Shown here one piece after another: positions 5,480 through 16,301 of a DNA stretch of 25,504 nucleotides; position 1 is the stretch's first letter, and each line of letters starts with the position of its first letter. Both the position numbers and the translations under genes were made by a program. A model generated the notes under the pieces. The model saw only the letters and a list, made by a program, of their open reading frames with translations, did no database searches and was not told the DNA's origin. This stretch comes from an uncultured Parvibacter sp. (GTDB lineage: Bacteria; Actinomycetota; Coriobacteriia; Coriobacteriales; Eggerthellaceae): assembly GCA_910587945.1 (NCBI GenBank), contig CAJUNI010000001.1, forward strand, positions 91,327-116,830, written 5' to 3'.

Positions 5480-7384
5480 ATGGGCAAGATTCTTGGAATC
5501 GACTTGGGCACCACCAACTCCGCCATGGCAGTCATGGAGGGCTCGGAGCCCGAAATCTTGGTGAACGCCGAAGGCGACCGCACCACTCCTTCTGTAGAAG
5601 GCTTCCGCAAGGATGGCGAGCGCGTTGTTGGCAAGGCCGCAAAGAACCAGGCCGTCACCAACCCAGAAAATACCGTTTCATCCGTCAAGCGTTTTATCGG
5701 CCGTTCCTTTAATGAGACCGGCGAAGAGCAGAAGACGGTTAGCTACAAAGTAAAGGCCGGTAAAGACGGTCGTTCCGTTATCGACATTGACGGCAAGGAT
5801 TACACGCCGGAAGAGATTTCAGCCATGGTTCTGCAAAAGCTGAAGTCTGATGCAGAAAAGCAGGTAGGCCAGCCTATCACCCAAGCGGTCATTACGGTTC
5901 CGGCTTACTTCAACGACGCTCAGCGTCAGGCAACGAAGGACGCCGGCAAGATCGCTGGTCTTGAAGTTCTTCGTATCATCAACGAGCCGACGGCTGCAGC
6001 TTTGGCCTATGGCCTTGATAAGGTTGACCATGACGAGAAGATCCTCGTCTTCGACTTGGGCGGCGGCACTTTTGACGTTTCTGTCCTCGAGTTGGGCGAT
6101 GGCGTCTTTGAAGTAGCTTCTACCGCAGGCGACAACCACTTAGGTGGCGACGACTGGGATCAGCGCATCATCGATTGGTTGGCTGACAAGTTCCAGGCCG
6201 ACAACGGCATCGATCTTCGTCAGGACAAGATGGCTCTGCAGCGTTTGAAGGAAGCTGCTGAGAAGGCAAAGATGGAGCTTTCTTCCACCACGCAAACCAA
6301 CATCAACCTGCCCTTCATCACCGCTGACGCATCCGGCCCGAAGCACTTGGACTACACGCTTACTCGTGCTGAGTTCGAGCGCATCACCAAGGACTTGCTG
6401 GATCGCTGCAAGAAGCCGGTGGAGCAAGCACTGAAGGACGCAGGCTTAAAGATCGGTGAAGTGGACGAGGTTATCCTCGTAGGTGGCTCTACTCGTATGC
6501 CGGCTGTGCAAGAGCTGGTAAAAGAGCTCACGGGCAAATCCCCGAACATGTCGGTGAACCCCGACGAGGTAGTGGCTATGGGCGCTGCTGTTCAGGGCGG
6601 CGTGTTGGCTGGCGACGTTCAGGGCATCCTGCTTCTTGACGTTACCCCGTTGTCCTTGGGCGTTGAAACCATGGGCGGCGTGATGACCAAGATGATCGAG
6701 CGCAACACCACCATTCCTACCCGCAAGACCGAAATCTACTCCACCGCGGCTGACAACCAGACCTCCGTTGAGGTTCACGTCCTCCAAGGTGAGCGCGAAA
6801 TGGCTGCAGGCAACAAGACCTTGGGTCGCTTCCAACTGACTGGTATCCCGGCTGCTCGTCGTGGTATCCCGCAAATCGAAGTTACCTTTGACATTGACGC
6901 CAACGGCATCGTGAACGTATCCGCTAAGGATCTGGGCACGGGCAAGCAGCAGCAGATCACCATCTCTGGTTCTACGGCACTCTCTGATGACGAAGTCGAT
7001 CGTATGGTAAAGGACGCCGAGAGCCATGCCGAGGAAGATCGTCAGCGTCGTGAAGAGGCTGAGGTTCGCAACAACGCCGACGCCCTGGTAAATGCTACCC
7101 AGCAGACGCTCTCTGAGCTGGGCGACAAGGTTCCGGCTGACGCTAAGGCTCAGGCTGAAGAAGCCATCGCTGAGACCCAATCTGCTCTGGCAGGTACCGA
7201 CCTTGAGGCTATCAAGGCTGCTACGGAGAAAATCCAGCAGGCTGGCTATAAGTTAGCTGAAGTGGTGTACTCCACCGAGGGTGCTGCTGCGGGTGCTCAG
7301 GCTGCCGCTGCTGAAACGGCTCCGGCCGATGACACCATCGAAGCCGAGTACGAGGTTGTTGAAGACGAGAACGAAGGGAAGTAA
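5480..7384 (+). CDS. dnaK: Molecular chaperone DnaK (Hsp70)
   Basis: A 634-aa cytosolic ATP-driven chaperone that binds exposed hydrophobic peptide segments, with DnaJ loading substrates and GrpE exchanging nucleotide. The N-terminal ATPase domain (about 1-380) shows the phosphate-1 loop GIDLGTTNS (6-14), the phosphate-2 loop DLGGGTFDVS and the adenosine loop VGGSTRMP. The substrate-binding domain (about 390-510) has the usual DVTPLSLGVET, IPTRK and GERxMA segments. The helical lid follows, then a 45-residue acidic Ala-rich tail ending ENEGK in place of the EEVD-like end of eukaryotes. Length is normal. GAGG at 5468-5471 precedes ATG 5480. It is driven by the promoter at 5399-5427 and followed by grpE 5 nt later. 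Confidence 0.99.
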   Translation: MGKILGIDLGTTNSAMAVMEGSEPEILVNAEGDRTTPSVEGFRKDGERVVGKAAKNQAVTNPENTVSSVKRFIGRSFNETGEEQKTVSYKVKAGKDGRSVIDIDGKDYTPEEISAMVLQKLKSDAEKQVGQPITQAVITVPAYFNDAQRQATKDAGKIAGLEVLRIINEPTAAALAYGLDKVDHDEKILVFDLGGGTFDVSVLELGDGVFEVASTAGDNHLGGDDWDQRIIDWLADKFQADNGIDLRQDKMALQRLKEAAEKAKMELSSTTQTNINLPFITADASGPKHLDYTLTRAEFERITKDLLDRCKKPVEQALKDAGLKIGEVDEVILVGGSTRMPAVQELVKELTGKSPNMSVNPDEVVAMGAAVQGGVLAGDVQGILLLDVTPLSLGVETMGGVMTKMIERNTTIPTRKTEIYSTAADNQTSVEVHVLQGEREMAAGNKTLGRFQLTGIPAARRGIPQIEVTFDIDANGIVNVSAKDLGTGKQQQITISGSTALSDDEVDRMVKDAESHAEEDRQRREEAEVRNNADALVNATQQTLSELGDKVPADAKAQAEEAIAETQSALAGTDLEAIKAATEKIQQAGYKLAEVVYSTEGAAAGAQAAAAETAPADDTIEAEYEVVEDENEGK

Positions 7385-7389
7385 TTGCC

Positions 7390-8061
7390 ATGACGACGCC
7401 CGATATGGACAACGTCAGCACTTCCACCTCTGGTAATCCGGAAGCCGCTTCGGCGGCTTCCCGCCCGATAGCCGACGAAGAGGTTCTGGAGGCCAGCGTT
7501 ATTGAACCCGATGAGCTGGACGAGGAACTTGAGCGTGCGGCCGGCGAAGCGGTTGCCGGTGTTATTGAAGAGTCTGAAGCAGTAGCCAAGGCTCAAGCCG
7601 AGGTTGCTGAGTGGAAAGACAAGTACCTCCGTCTTCACGCCGAATGGGATACCTATCGTCGTCGCATGACCGAGCAGCGTAATGAGGAAAAAGTTCGTGC
7701 CGCCGAGAAGATGGTGGAGAGCTTGATTCCTGTCATCGACGACTTCGAGCGCACCATCGACTACGCACAGCAGAACGGCGAAACCGGCCTGCTGGGTGGC
7801 GTGCAAGCGGTTCATTCGAAGCTGATCGACGTGCTGGGCAAAGATGGTGTCGTGGTAATTGACCCGGTGGGTCAGGCCTTCGATGCCCTTGAGGCTCAAG
7901 CGGTAGGTACTGTGGATGACCCTTCGCAGTATGACGAAACCGTAGCTCAGGTCTATCAGAAGGGCTATCGGTTGGGATCTAAGGTGCTGCGTCCTGCCAT
8001 GGTGACGGTCACCACTGGCGGTGCGAAGCGCCCAGTTGAATCTGAGGATGAGGAATCCTAA
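7390..8061 (+). CDS. grpE: Nucleotide exchange factor GrpE
   Basis: A 223-aa homodimeric exchange factor that opens the DnaK ATPase cleft to release ADP. Residues 1-70 are an acidic, probably disordered extension. A long dimerising helix spans about 70-115 (VAEWKDKYLRLHAEWDTYRRRM). The C-terminal beta domain ends with the family pattern YQKGYRLGSKVLRPAMVTV. One oddity: the usual F-(D/N)-P-x-x-H-E-A motif reads FDALEAQAV, so the conserved proline and histidine are replaced. The start is 5 nt past the dnaK stop, with GAAGGGAAG inside the dnaK end as ribosome binding site, so the two are cotranscribed and made in proportion. A terminator follows. Confidence 0.96.
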   Translation: MTTPDMDNVSTSTSGNPEAASAASRPIADEEVLEASVIEPDELDEELERAAGEAVAGVIEESEAVAKAQAEVAEWKDKYLRLHAEWDTYRRRMTEQRNEEKVRAAEKMVESLIPVIDDFERTIDYAQQNGETGLLGGVQAVHSKLIDVLGKDGVVVIDPVGQAFDALEAQAVGTVDDPSQYDETVAQVYQKGYRLGSKVLRPAMVTVTTGGAKRPVESEDEES

Positions 8062-8131
8062 CCGCCCCTCAACCAAGACAAGCCCGTGTTCGCAAAACGT
8101 GTCCACGGCTTGGACCTAAGGGAAGGCTGAC

Positions 8132-8165
8132 AGGGGCGGGCCGGCTGGTCCGCCCCTTGTTATTT
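8132..8165 (+). terminator. Terminator between grpE and dnaJ
   Basis: AGGGGCGG (8132-8139) pairs with CCGCCCCT (8150-8157) around a 10-nt loop, followed by a T-rich tail TGTTATTT. It would end or attenuate the dnaK-grpE transcript, so dnaJ-hspR-clpB either have their own promoter or depend on read-through. Confidence 0.7.
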
Positions 8166-8301
8166 CCCTGCTGCAAGGCCTATGGCGACAGGACATTCAA
8201 AGTACTGTCGTTATGGGCTTTGCAACAGGAAAGCAAACTACGAAGTAACTACCAATCGGCCGAAAGGCCTATCGAAAACCACTCAAAGGAGGTGGAACCG
8301 A

Positions 8302-9255
8302 ATGGCGTCAACGCCTGATTACTATCAAACGCTAGGAGTTCCACGTACCGCCACGGCCGATCAGATCAAGAAAGCGTTCCGCAAGTTGGCACGCACTCAT
8401 CATCCCGACGCGGGCGGCGACGAGGCAAAATTCAAAGAGATCAATGAGGCCTACGAGGTCTTAAGCGACGAAAAGAAGCGCGAGCTTTACGACCAATACG
8501 GCACCGCAAACGAGAATGAAATTCCGCGGGGCTGGGGCGGTGGCTCCGTCAACATGGATGACATCTTTGGGGGTGGCGCAGGCTACACCACTAGCTATAG
8601 CGGTGGCAGCTGGGCTGACATTCTTGAGAGCATCCGTCATGGCGAAGGAGCTTTTGGCTCCGATTGGGACTTTGGAAACTTCGGTCGCCAAAGTCGCTCG
8701 ATGCGAGGCCAAGACATGACCGTCAACCTGGATGTGACCTTTGACGAGGCCTTCAATGGCGTCGAGAAACTGGTCACCGTTCGTATTCCGGGCAAGGCGG
8801 AAGCAGACACGCTTACGGTTAAAGTACCGGCCGGTGCCATCGATGGCGGCCGTCTGCGCTTTAAGGGAAAGGGCGGCTTAGGCGAAAACGGTGGCGAAGC
8901 GGGCGACCTGCTCATCATCACCAAGATTGCCCCCGACCCACTCTATAGTCGCTCCAAAGCTGATGTCCTTATGACGGTGCCGGTGACGGTGGCCGAAGCT
9001 GCCCTTGGTACGTCCATTGTGGTACCCACGCCCGATGGCAAGAAGGTGCGTGTGAAGGTGCCGGCAGGAACCCAAGATGGCACGGTGCTGACGGTCAAGG
9101 GCAAAGGCGCTCCCGACATTAAGAACAAAGGATCGTTTGGCAACTTGAAGATCACCATCGAAGTGAAAGTGCCAACGTCCATGAATGAACAGCAAAAACA
9201 GGCAATGGAAGACTTCCTTGCGGCGACGGAAGAAGAAATCAGACCATGGCAATAA
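8302..9255 (+). CDS. dnaJ: DnaJ-family co-chaperone lacking the zinc-finger domain (CbpA/class B type)
   Basis: A 317-aa J-domain protein that stimulates DnaK ATPase and delivers substrates. The J domain (about 5-70) carries the catalytic H34-P35-D36. A Gly-rich linker (GWGGGSVNMDDIFGGG and following) leads to two beta-sandwich substrate domains (about 140-300) with repeated VKVPAG segments. There are no CxxCxGxG zinc-finger repeats at all, so this is a class B/CbpA-like protein rather than classic DnaJ. The start at 8302 is fixed by AAAGGAGG at 8285-8292; an in-frame extension to 8182 overlaps the terminator tail and is rejected. The gene end overlaps the hspR start. A zinc-finger DnaJ may exist elsewhere in the genome. 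Confidence 0.95.
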   Translation: MASTPDYYQTLGVPRTATADQIKKAFRKLARTHHPDAGGDEAKFKEINEAYEVLSDEKKRELYDQYGTANENEIPRGWGGGSVNMDDIFGGGAGYTTSYSGGSWADILESIRHGEGAFGSDWDFGNFGRQSRSMRGQDMTVNLDVTFDEAFNGVEKLVTVRIPGKAEADTLTVKVPAGAIDGGRLRFKGKGGLGENGGEAGDLLIITKIAPDPLYSRSKADVLMTVPVTVAEAALGTSIVVPTPDGKKVRVKVPAGTQDGTVLTVKGKGAPDIKNKGSFGNLKITIEVKVPTSMNEQQKQAMEDFLAATEEEIRPWQ

Positions 9256-9632
9256 ATGACAGAAATCGTCCGGTGTACATGATTAGTGTGGCCGCCCAAC
9301 TGGCGGGGGTTCACCCCCAAACCCTGCGGGCCTACGAGCAAAAAGGCTTGGTAACGCCTCAGCGGACCAGCGGCAACACGCGCATGTATTCCCAAGCAGA
9401 CATTGAGCGGCTCGAGCTTATCAACGAACTTACGGGCGAAGGCATTAATCTTGCCGGCGTAATTCGCATCCTGGATCTTCAAAGCCGCCTTGACGATCGC
9501 GAGCAGCAACTGGACGACCTCCATAAGCGGGTACGTCGTTTAGCCGACCGCGTTCGCGAATTAGAAACGCGGCGCAGCATCACTGCTTTGGTGCGCGCCA
9601 GCGATCTCCCAACGTTCCATCACTCTCGATAA
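9246..9632 (+). CDS. hspR: Heat-shock repressor HspR (MerR family)
   Basis: A 128-aa MerR-type winged-helix regulator. The DNA-binding domain at about 10-75 shows YMISVAAQLAGVHPQTLRAYEQKGLV, characteristic of HspR, followed by a dimerising coiled coil (about 78-115, rich in Asp, Arg and Leu). In other Actinobacteria HspR represses the dnaK and clpB operons and uses DnaK as co-repressor. The start overlaps the last 10 nt of dnaJ (ATGGCAATAA), so it is translationally coupled. clpB follows 10 nt after its stop. The location matches the streptomycete dnaK-grpE-dnaJ-hspR order. The cognate HAIR operator was not recognised, so the recognition sequence may have diverged here. Confidence 0.93.
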   Translation: MAINDRNRPVYMISVAAQLAGVHPQTLRAYEQKGLVTPQRTSGNTRMYSQADIERLELINELTGEGINLAGVIRILDLQSRLDDREQQLDDLHKRVRRLADRVRELETRRSITALVRASDLPTFHHSR

Positions 9633-9642
9633 AGGAGACCCC

Positions 9643-12336
<2,694 letters not shown>

Positions 12337-12368
12337 GCTGCAACGCTTTCATAGCATACTGGCATAAA

Positions 12369-12394
12369 GGAAGGCTCGCTTCGGCGGGCCTTCC
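12369..12394 (+). terminator. Terminator-like hairpin after clpB
   Basis: GGAAGGCTCGC (12369-12379) pairs with GCGGGCCTTCC (12384-12394) as an 11-bp stem (one G-T) closed by a stable TTCG tetraloop. The tail is poor in T (GCCGTTT), so termination may be partial or factor-assisted. Confidence 0.65.
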
Positions 12395-12550
12395 GCCGTT
12401 TGGAGGGCCGGCCGGGGCGTCTCGTCTGTGACAGCATCTTTTCGGGTCGGGCTTGACGGGCGGATTGTACTAGAATGACCCCATAGGCTGGGGCCAAGGG
12501 CCTCTATAGCGTTAGGCTGCTTTTGTTGTAGTGGGGGAGGTGTCCAAGGA

Positions 12551-12700
12551 ATGCCGGTGCGGGCCAAGCGTCGTTATCGTAATTTGCAGGAACGCGCGAG
12601 TGCGGCCTTCCAAGGAGTGTCTCTCATGCTGCTCTCTATTGTGGCGTTCATCGTGCTGTTGTGGGTAGTTATGACCGTCGTGCGAGTGGTGGTGGGATAA
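12551..12700 (+). CDS. 49-aa single-pass membrane microprotein preceding trkH
   Basis: This short frame opens at ATG 12551 and stops with TAA at 12698-12700. It encodes a very basic N-terminus (MPVRAKRRYRNLQERA), then one hydrophobic segment of about 23 residues (roughly 25-47, SLMLLSIVAFIVLLWVVMTV) and the end RVVVG. The positive N-terminus predicts N-in orientation. GGGGGAGGTG lies upstream, with AAGGA close to the ATG. It ends 3 nt before the trkH ATG, the spacing of a coupled partner gene. Its design (basic cytoplasmic tail plus one helix) recalls small ion-transporter subunits such as KdpF, but there is no clear sequence likeness to any family I know. A regulatory or stabilising subunit of TrkH is inference. 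Confidence 0.7.
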   Translation: MPVRAKRRYRNLQERASAAFQGVSLMLLSIVAFIVLLWVVMTVVRVVVG

Positions 12701-12703
12701 GCC

Positions 12704-14230
12704 ATGCTGCAGCGGTTTACCCTTCTCGACCTGCGGGTTATTGGCCACTACCTGGGCATGCTTATTATGCTGTCCTCTCTGCTGATGGCTATTCCTTTTG
12801 TGGTAGCGCTGCTTTTTGGCGAATGGGAACCCGCTGCTCGGTATCTCTTTTCAGCAGGCATCGCCTTTTTAGCTGGCTCACTCTTGCGTTTTTTGCGTAT
12901 TGAGCCCGGTCGGTTAAGCCGTCGTCATGCTATGGCTGTTACGGGCCTTTCTTGGATGGTGCTGGCGCTGTTCGCTTCTATCCCGCTGTACTTTTCGGGC
13001 CACTATCTATCCTATGCCGATGCGCTGTTTGATGGGGTATCGGGGCTGACCACCACGGGGGCAACAGTTGTAGTTGATCTGGATCACCTTTCGAATGCCG
13101 ATAACATGTTCCGCTTTATGATGCATTTGCTGGGAGGTTTGGGGTTGATCGTGGTGGCTCTTTCCTTTGGCATGTTTGGCAAAGGCGGGGCTTCCCTATA
13201 TAACTCCGAGGGGCGCAGCGAACATGTGCTTCCCAACGTGGTGCAAACTACCCAGTTCATTGCTCGCATTACGGCGGCCATCATTGCTATTGCCACCCTA
13301 ATCATTGGTATCCTGTGCTTGCTTTCTGGCATGGAACCCGCCCGGGCGTGGCTTCAAGCGCTTTGGGTCTCAATTTCGGGCTTTGTTACCGGCGGTTTTG
13401 CGCCCATGAGTCAATCCATCATGTACTACCATTCGCCCTTCTTGGAGCTGTTCTTGATGGTGCTTATGATCTTAGGCTCGCTCAGCTTTGTGATTCATTC
13501 CGAGGTGTGGCACGGCCGCGTGGGCATGTTCTTCCACGACATTGAAAGCCGCACCATGTTTGTCTGGCTTATAGGCGTCACCATTGTGTTCACGGCTGCC
13601 TTGGCGGGGGGTTCTCACTTCAACGAACTGCCTACGCTCTTGCGCCGCGGCATGTTCATGATCATCTCGGCCTTCTCGACCACGGGCTTCCAAACCGTCA
13701 CGTCAAACCAGCTGACCACCGCCTTTACGTCAGGGGCTTTTGTGACCCTCGCACTAATCATGGCCGTTGGTGGTGCGGCCGGTTCAACGGCCGGCGGCTT
13801 GAAGCTCTCCCGTATGGGTATCATCTTTAAGTCCATGGTATCCACGGTGAAAGAGGCGCTCGCACCGGACTCAGCTCGCGTGGTGGTGGACTACAACCAC
13901 GTGGGGCGACGGGTGCTCACTCCTGAAGTAGTAAAAGAGGCCATGACTGTGTTCGTGTTGTTCGTGGTTACCTATGCTATTGGGGCGCTCGTGGGTATTG
14001 CTCACGGCTACGAAGCTACCCAGGCGGTATTTGAGTCGGTGGCTATGACGTCTAATGGCGGCTTGGTTTCAGGCATCGTGACCCCGGGCATGCCGCTTTC
14101 TCTGGAGCTGTTCTATATCTTCCAAATGTGGGCAGGGCGTCTGGAGTTCATCACCTTGCTTGCGGTGGTAGTGGAGATTGTTGTTTCCTTTATCCCTCGG
14201 CGAAAGGCGCGCAATGAAGGCCTTCGCTAA
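12704..14230 (+). CDS. trkH: Potassium uptake transporter subunit TrkH
   Basis: A 508-aa polytopic inner-membrane K+ translocator made of four fused membrane-pore-membrane repeats. The four pore loops are visible in order: SGLTTTGATV (near 114), GFVTGGFAP (near 229), AFSTTGFQTV (near 327) and AMTSNGGLVSG (near 448), each with the filter glycine. The AVGGAAGSTAGGLKLSR segment after the third repeat is typical of TrkH/KtrB. Length fits TrkH. The start follows the 49-aa microprotein by 3 nt, and its 3' end overlaps the next gene by 17 nt. The cytoplasmic NAD-binding gating subunit TrkA, normally required, is not in the window. Confidence 0.95.
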   Translation: MLQRFTLLDLRVIGHYLGMLIMLSSLLMAIPFVVALLFGEWEPAARYLFSAGIAFLAGSLLRFLRIEPGRLSRRHAMAVTGLSWMVLALFASIPLYFSGHYLSYADALFDGVSGLTTTGATVVVDLDHLSNADNMFRFMMHLLGGLGLIVVALSFGMFGKGGASLYNSEGRSEHVLPNVVQTTQFIARITAAIIAIATLIIGILCLLSGMEPARAWLQALWVSISGFVTGGFAPMSQSIMYYHSPFLELFLMVLMILGSLSFVIHSEVWHGRVGMFFHDIESRTMFVWLIGVTIVFTAALAGGSHFNELPTLLRRGMFMIISAFSTTGFQTVTSNQLTTAFTSGAFVTLALIMAVGGAAGSTAGGLKLSRMGIIFKSMVSTVKEALAPDSARVVVDYNHVGRRVLTPEVVKEAMTVFVLFVVTYAIGALVGIAHGYEATQAVFESVAMTSNGGLVSGIVTPGMPLSLELFYIFQMWAGRLEFITLLAVVVEIVVSFIPRRKARNEGLR

Positions 14231-15137
14231 TGGTTCTCATATACAACGGCGCCGGAGGCTGGGTGCACTCCTGATCGGTTTGCTACTGGTCTGTATGGTG
14301 GGCCTGAGTCTCGGGTGGGGCAGTTCTCTGGCTGTGGCCGAACCGCTCGCGCTAACCCCTGAGCGCCTACCGCTGCAGCCAACCCCTGCCGATGATCTCT
14401 CTCAAGGTCAGGAAGATCAAAGCAATCAGGAAACGGAAGGGGCCGATCCGGTAGCCCAAGCAGCAACAGCGGGCGAAGAGGCCCAAGACCCAGCGGCTAC
14501 CGAGAATGCGAATGGCGCTGACGACGGCGAGGCTCAGCCGGTAACCCTTCCTGAGGATAGCGATGCAGAAATTGCCGAAGACGCAGGAGTAACCGGCGAA
14601 GACGTAACGGCAGTTACCACTGGCGACGACAGCACCTCTCCCATTTCCAGCGACAACTTGGTGAATCCCCAGCAAATGCCAGATAGCTCGTTTATCTACG
14701 ACACCACCATTACTGACCTTGAAGGGGCGGAAACCTATCTGGATGATCAGGTGGTTCAAGTGGTAGGTGAGGCCATTGGCGATCGCATTAACGCAGAAAT
14801 GGAATCGGGATTCTGCTGGATTGCGTTGCAGGAACAAGGGACGGGCAGTGCGGTGATCTCGGTGTTTATGACCCGCGATAACGCGTCTGTCATCGATACT
14901 TACGGGCGCTATGGTCAGGTGGGCACTATCTTGCAAGTGCGCGGTATCTTCCATCTGTCCTGCCCTCAGCACGTCGGATTAACCGACCTCCATGCGGAAA
15001 ATGTCAGCGTCATTTCTCGTGGCGTGTTGGTGAAGCAGGGCTTTGAGTTGAATCGTTTCATCCCCGGTATTGTGCTGGTAGTGCTGGGTCTGATTTCGAC
15101 CCTGGTGTTCCGGTGGATGCGGGAAGGGCAGCGATGA
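14214..15137 (+). CDS. Secreted, membrane-anchored protein with a possible OB-fold domain
   Basis: A 307-aa protein of unknown role. The chosen start at 14214 (MKAFANGSHIQRRRR) gives a classic signal peptide: basic N-region, hydrophobic core about 17-38, cleavage after SSLAVA near residue 42. Then comes a long acidic, Gln/Glu/Asp/Ala-rich linker (about 43-160), a compact domain (about 165-270) with beta-rich pattern VVQVVGEAIGDRI, FCWIALQ and GTILQVRGIFHL reminiscent of an OB fold, and a C-terminal membrane helix (about 280-299) followed by RWMREGQR. It is therefore a type I protein with an extracytoplasmic domain. One cysteine lies in each of two strands and may pair. It overlaps trkH by 17 nt and its stop overlaps the rsgA start as ATGA. 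Confidence 0.8.
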   Translation: MKAFANGSHIQRRRRLGALLIGLLLVCMVGLSLGWGSSLAVAEPLALTPERLPLQPTPADDLSQGQEDQSNQETEGADPVAQAATAGEEAQDPAATENANGADDGEAQPVTLPEDSDAEIAEDAGVTGEDVTAVTTGDDSTSPISSDNLVNPQQMPDSSFIYDTTITDLEGAETYLDDQVVQVVGEAIGDRINAEMESGFCWIALQEQGTGSAVISVFMTRDNASVIDTYGRYGQVGTILQVRGIFHLSCPQHVGLTDLHAENVSVISRGVLVKQGFELNRFIPGIVLVVLGLISTLVFRWMREGQR

Positions 15138-16168
15138 TCCAGGGGAGAGTGGTAAAACTCGACCGAGGATACCCCTTGGTGGCTCTTCCAGATGGGCGCC
15201 GCCTGCGCTGCGAACATGCTACAGCGCTCGTGAAAACCCAAGACCAACGGGCGGTCATTGGGGATATCGTAGAGGTTGAAATCCCCGCGGATCACACCAT
15301 GGGCATCATTGAAGCCATTGAGCCTCGGCAGCGAGAATTCGTGCGCAAAGACCCCACCGAGCGCGCCCAGGCTCAGGTACTGGCGGCTAACTTTGATCGG
15401 GTGATTGTGGCCCAGCCTTTGGCGGAAGTAAACCTGCGTCGCTTAGAGCGCGAATTGGTGTTAGCCCACCAAACAGGAGCTGCGGTGACCGTGGTGCTTA
15501 CCAAGACTGACCTAGCCGAAGATGAGGCGCAGATTGAAGCGGTTCGCGAGAAGGTGCGGGCGCTGGTGGGCGATAGCGTGGAAACGCTTTTAGTAACCTC
15601 AGCCGATCCGCAGTCGGTGGAAGCGGTGCGCGCTCTTATTCCGCCCCAGACGATGGCAGTGTTAATGGGACGCAGCGGTGTGGGCAAATCAAGTTTGGTG
15701 AATTTGCTCGTTGGGGAAGATGTCCAGGAAACCAATGCTGTGCGCGAAGGCGATGGCAAAGGACGCCACACTACGGTAAGCCGCGAAATCATCTCCATTC
15801 CTGGGGGTGGCTTCATCGTGGATATGCCGGGCGTGCGCGGGCTTGGACTCTGGGAAGCAGAATCGGGCTTGGAAGCAGCCTTTTCTGACATCACTGAGCT
15901 GGCAAATCAATGTCGCTTTCGGGATTGCCGCCACCAGGACGAGCCGGGTTGTGCGGTGCAAGCGGCGCTTCAAGAGGGCAGCTTAGCCCAGGCGCGATTC
16001 GATTCCTATCAGGCACTCAAGGCCGAAGCGGAAACCCTAGAGCGACGCCGCGAAGAGGCGCGCTGGATGGCGGGTGAGCGCAAATCCGAAGGAGGTCGCG
16101 GGGCTAAGGCGAAGCGCGGTCGAGCCAAAAGCGGGTCAAGCCGATCTTCAAAAAAGTCCCGGTCCTAG
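15134..16168 (+). CDS. rsgA: Small ribosomal subunit biogenesis GTPase RsgA
   Basis: A 344-aa circularly permuted GTPase that acts in late 30S subunit maturation. An N-terminal OB domain (about 1-70) precedes the GTPase, whose motifs appear in permuted order: G4 TKTD (123-126), G1 GRSGVGKSS (179-187), G2 region GRHTTVSRE, G3 DMPGVRG (230-236). The C-terminal zinc site is C260, C265, H267, C273. A highly basic Lys/Arg/Ser tail of about 35 residues probably binds rRNA. The start at 15134 is chosen because its ATG overlaps the upstream stop (ATGA), giving translational coupling; an upstream frame extension is not needed. It ends the trkH operon. Confidence 0.96.
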   Translation: MIQGRVVKLDRGYPLVALPDGRRLRCEHATALVKTQDQRAVIGDIVEVEIPADHTMGIIEAIEPRQREFVRKDPTERAQAQVLAANFDRVIVAQPLAEVNLRRLERELVLAHQTGAAVTVVLTKTDLAEDEAQIEAVREKVRALVGDSVETLLVTSADPQSVEAVRALIPPQTMAVLMGRSGVGKSSLVNLLVGEDVQETNAVREGDGKGRHTTVSREIISIPGGGFIVDMPGVRGLGLWEAESGLEAAFSDITELANQCRFRDCRHQDEPGCAVQAALQEGSLAQARFDSYQALKAEAETLERRREEARWMAGERKSEGGRGAKAKRGRAKSGSSRSSKKSRS

Positions 16169-16301
16169 CCACGCAATGAACGTTCGCGGCTGCTGGAGTG
16201 ACAATTCTTTGCCGGCTGAGCGGCGGATTTCGCCAAACGGACCAAGACGTCTAAAATACAGAAGTTAATCTCATCGCCAATAGTTAGCCGAGAGGAGCTC
16301 C

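Noticed and set aside
7297..8106. 269-aa minus-strand frame opposite grpE
   Set aside because: Shadow of grpE; no ribosome binding site or family likeness.
12440..12475. TTGACG and TAGAAT considered as a promoter for the trkH operon
   Set aside because: The spacing is only 12 nt, too short for a sigma-70-type promoter.
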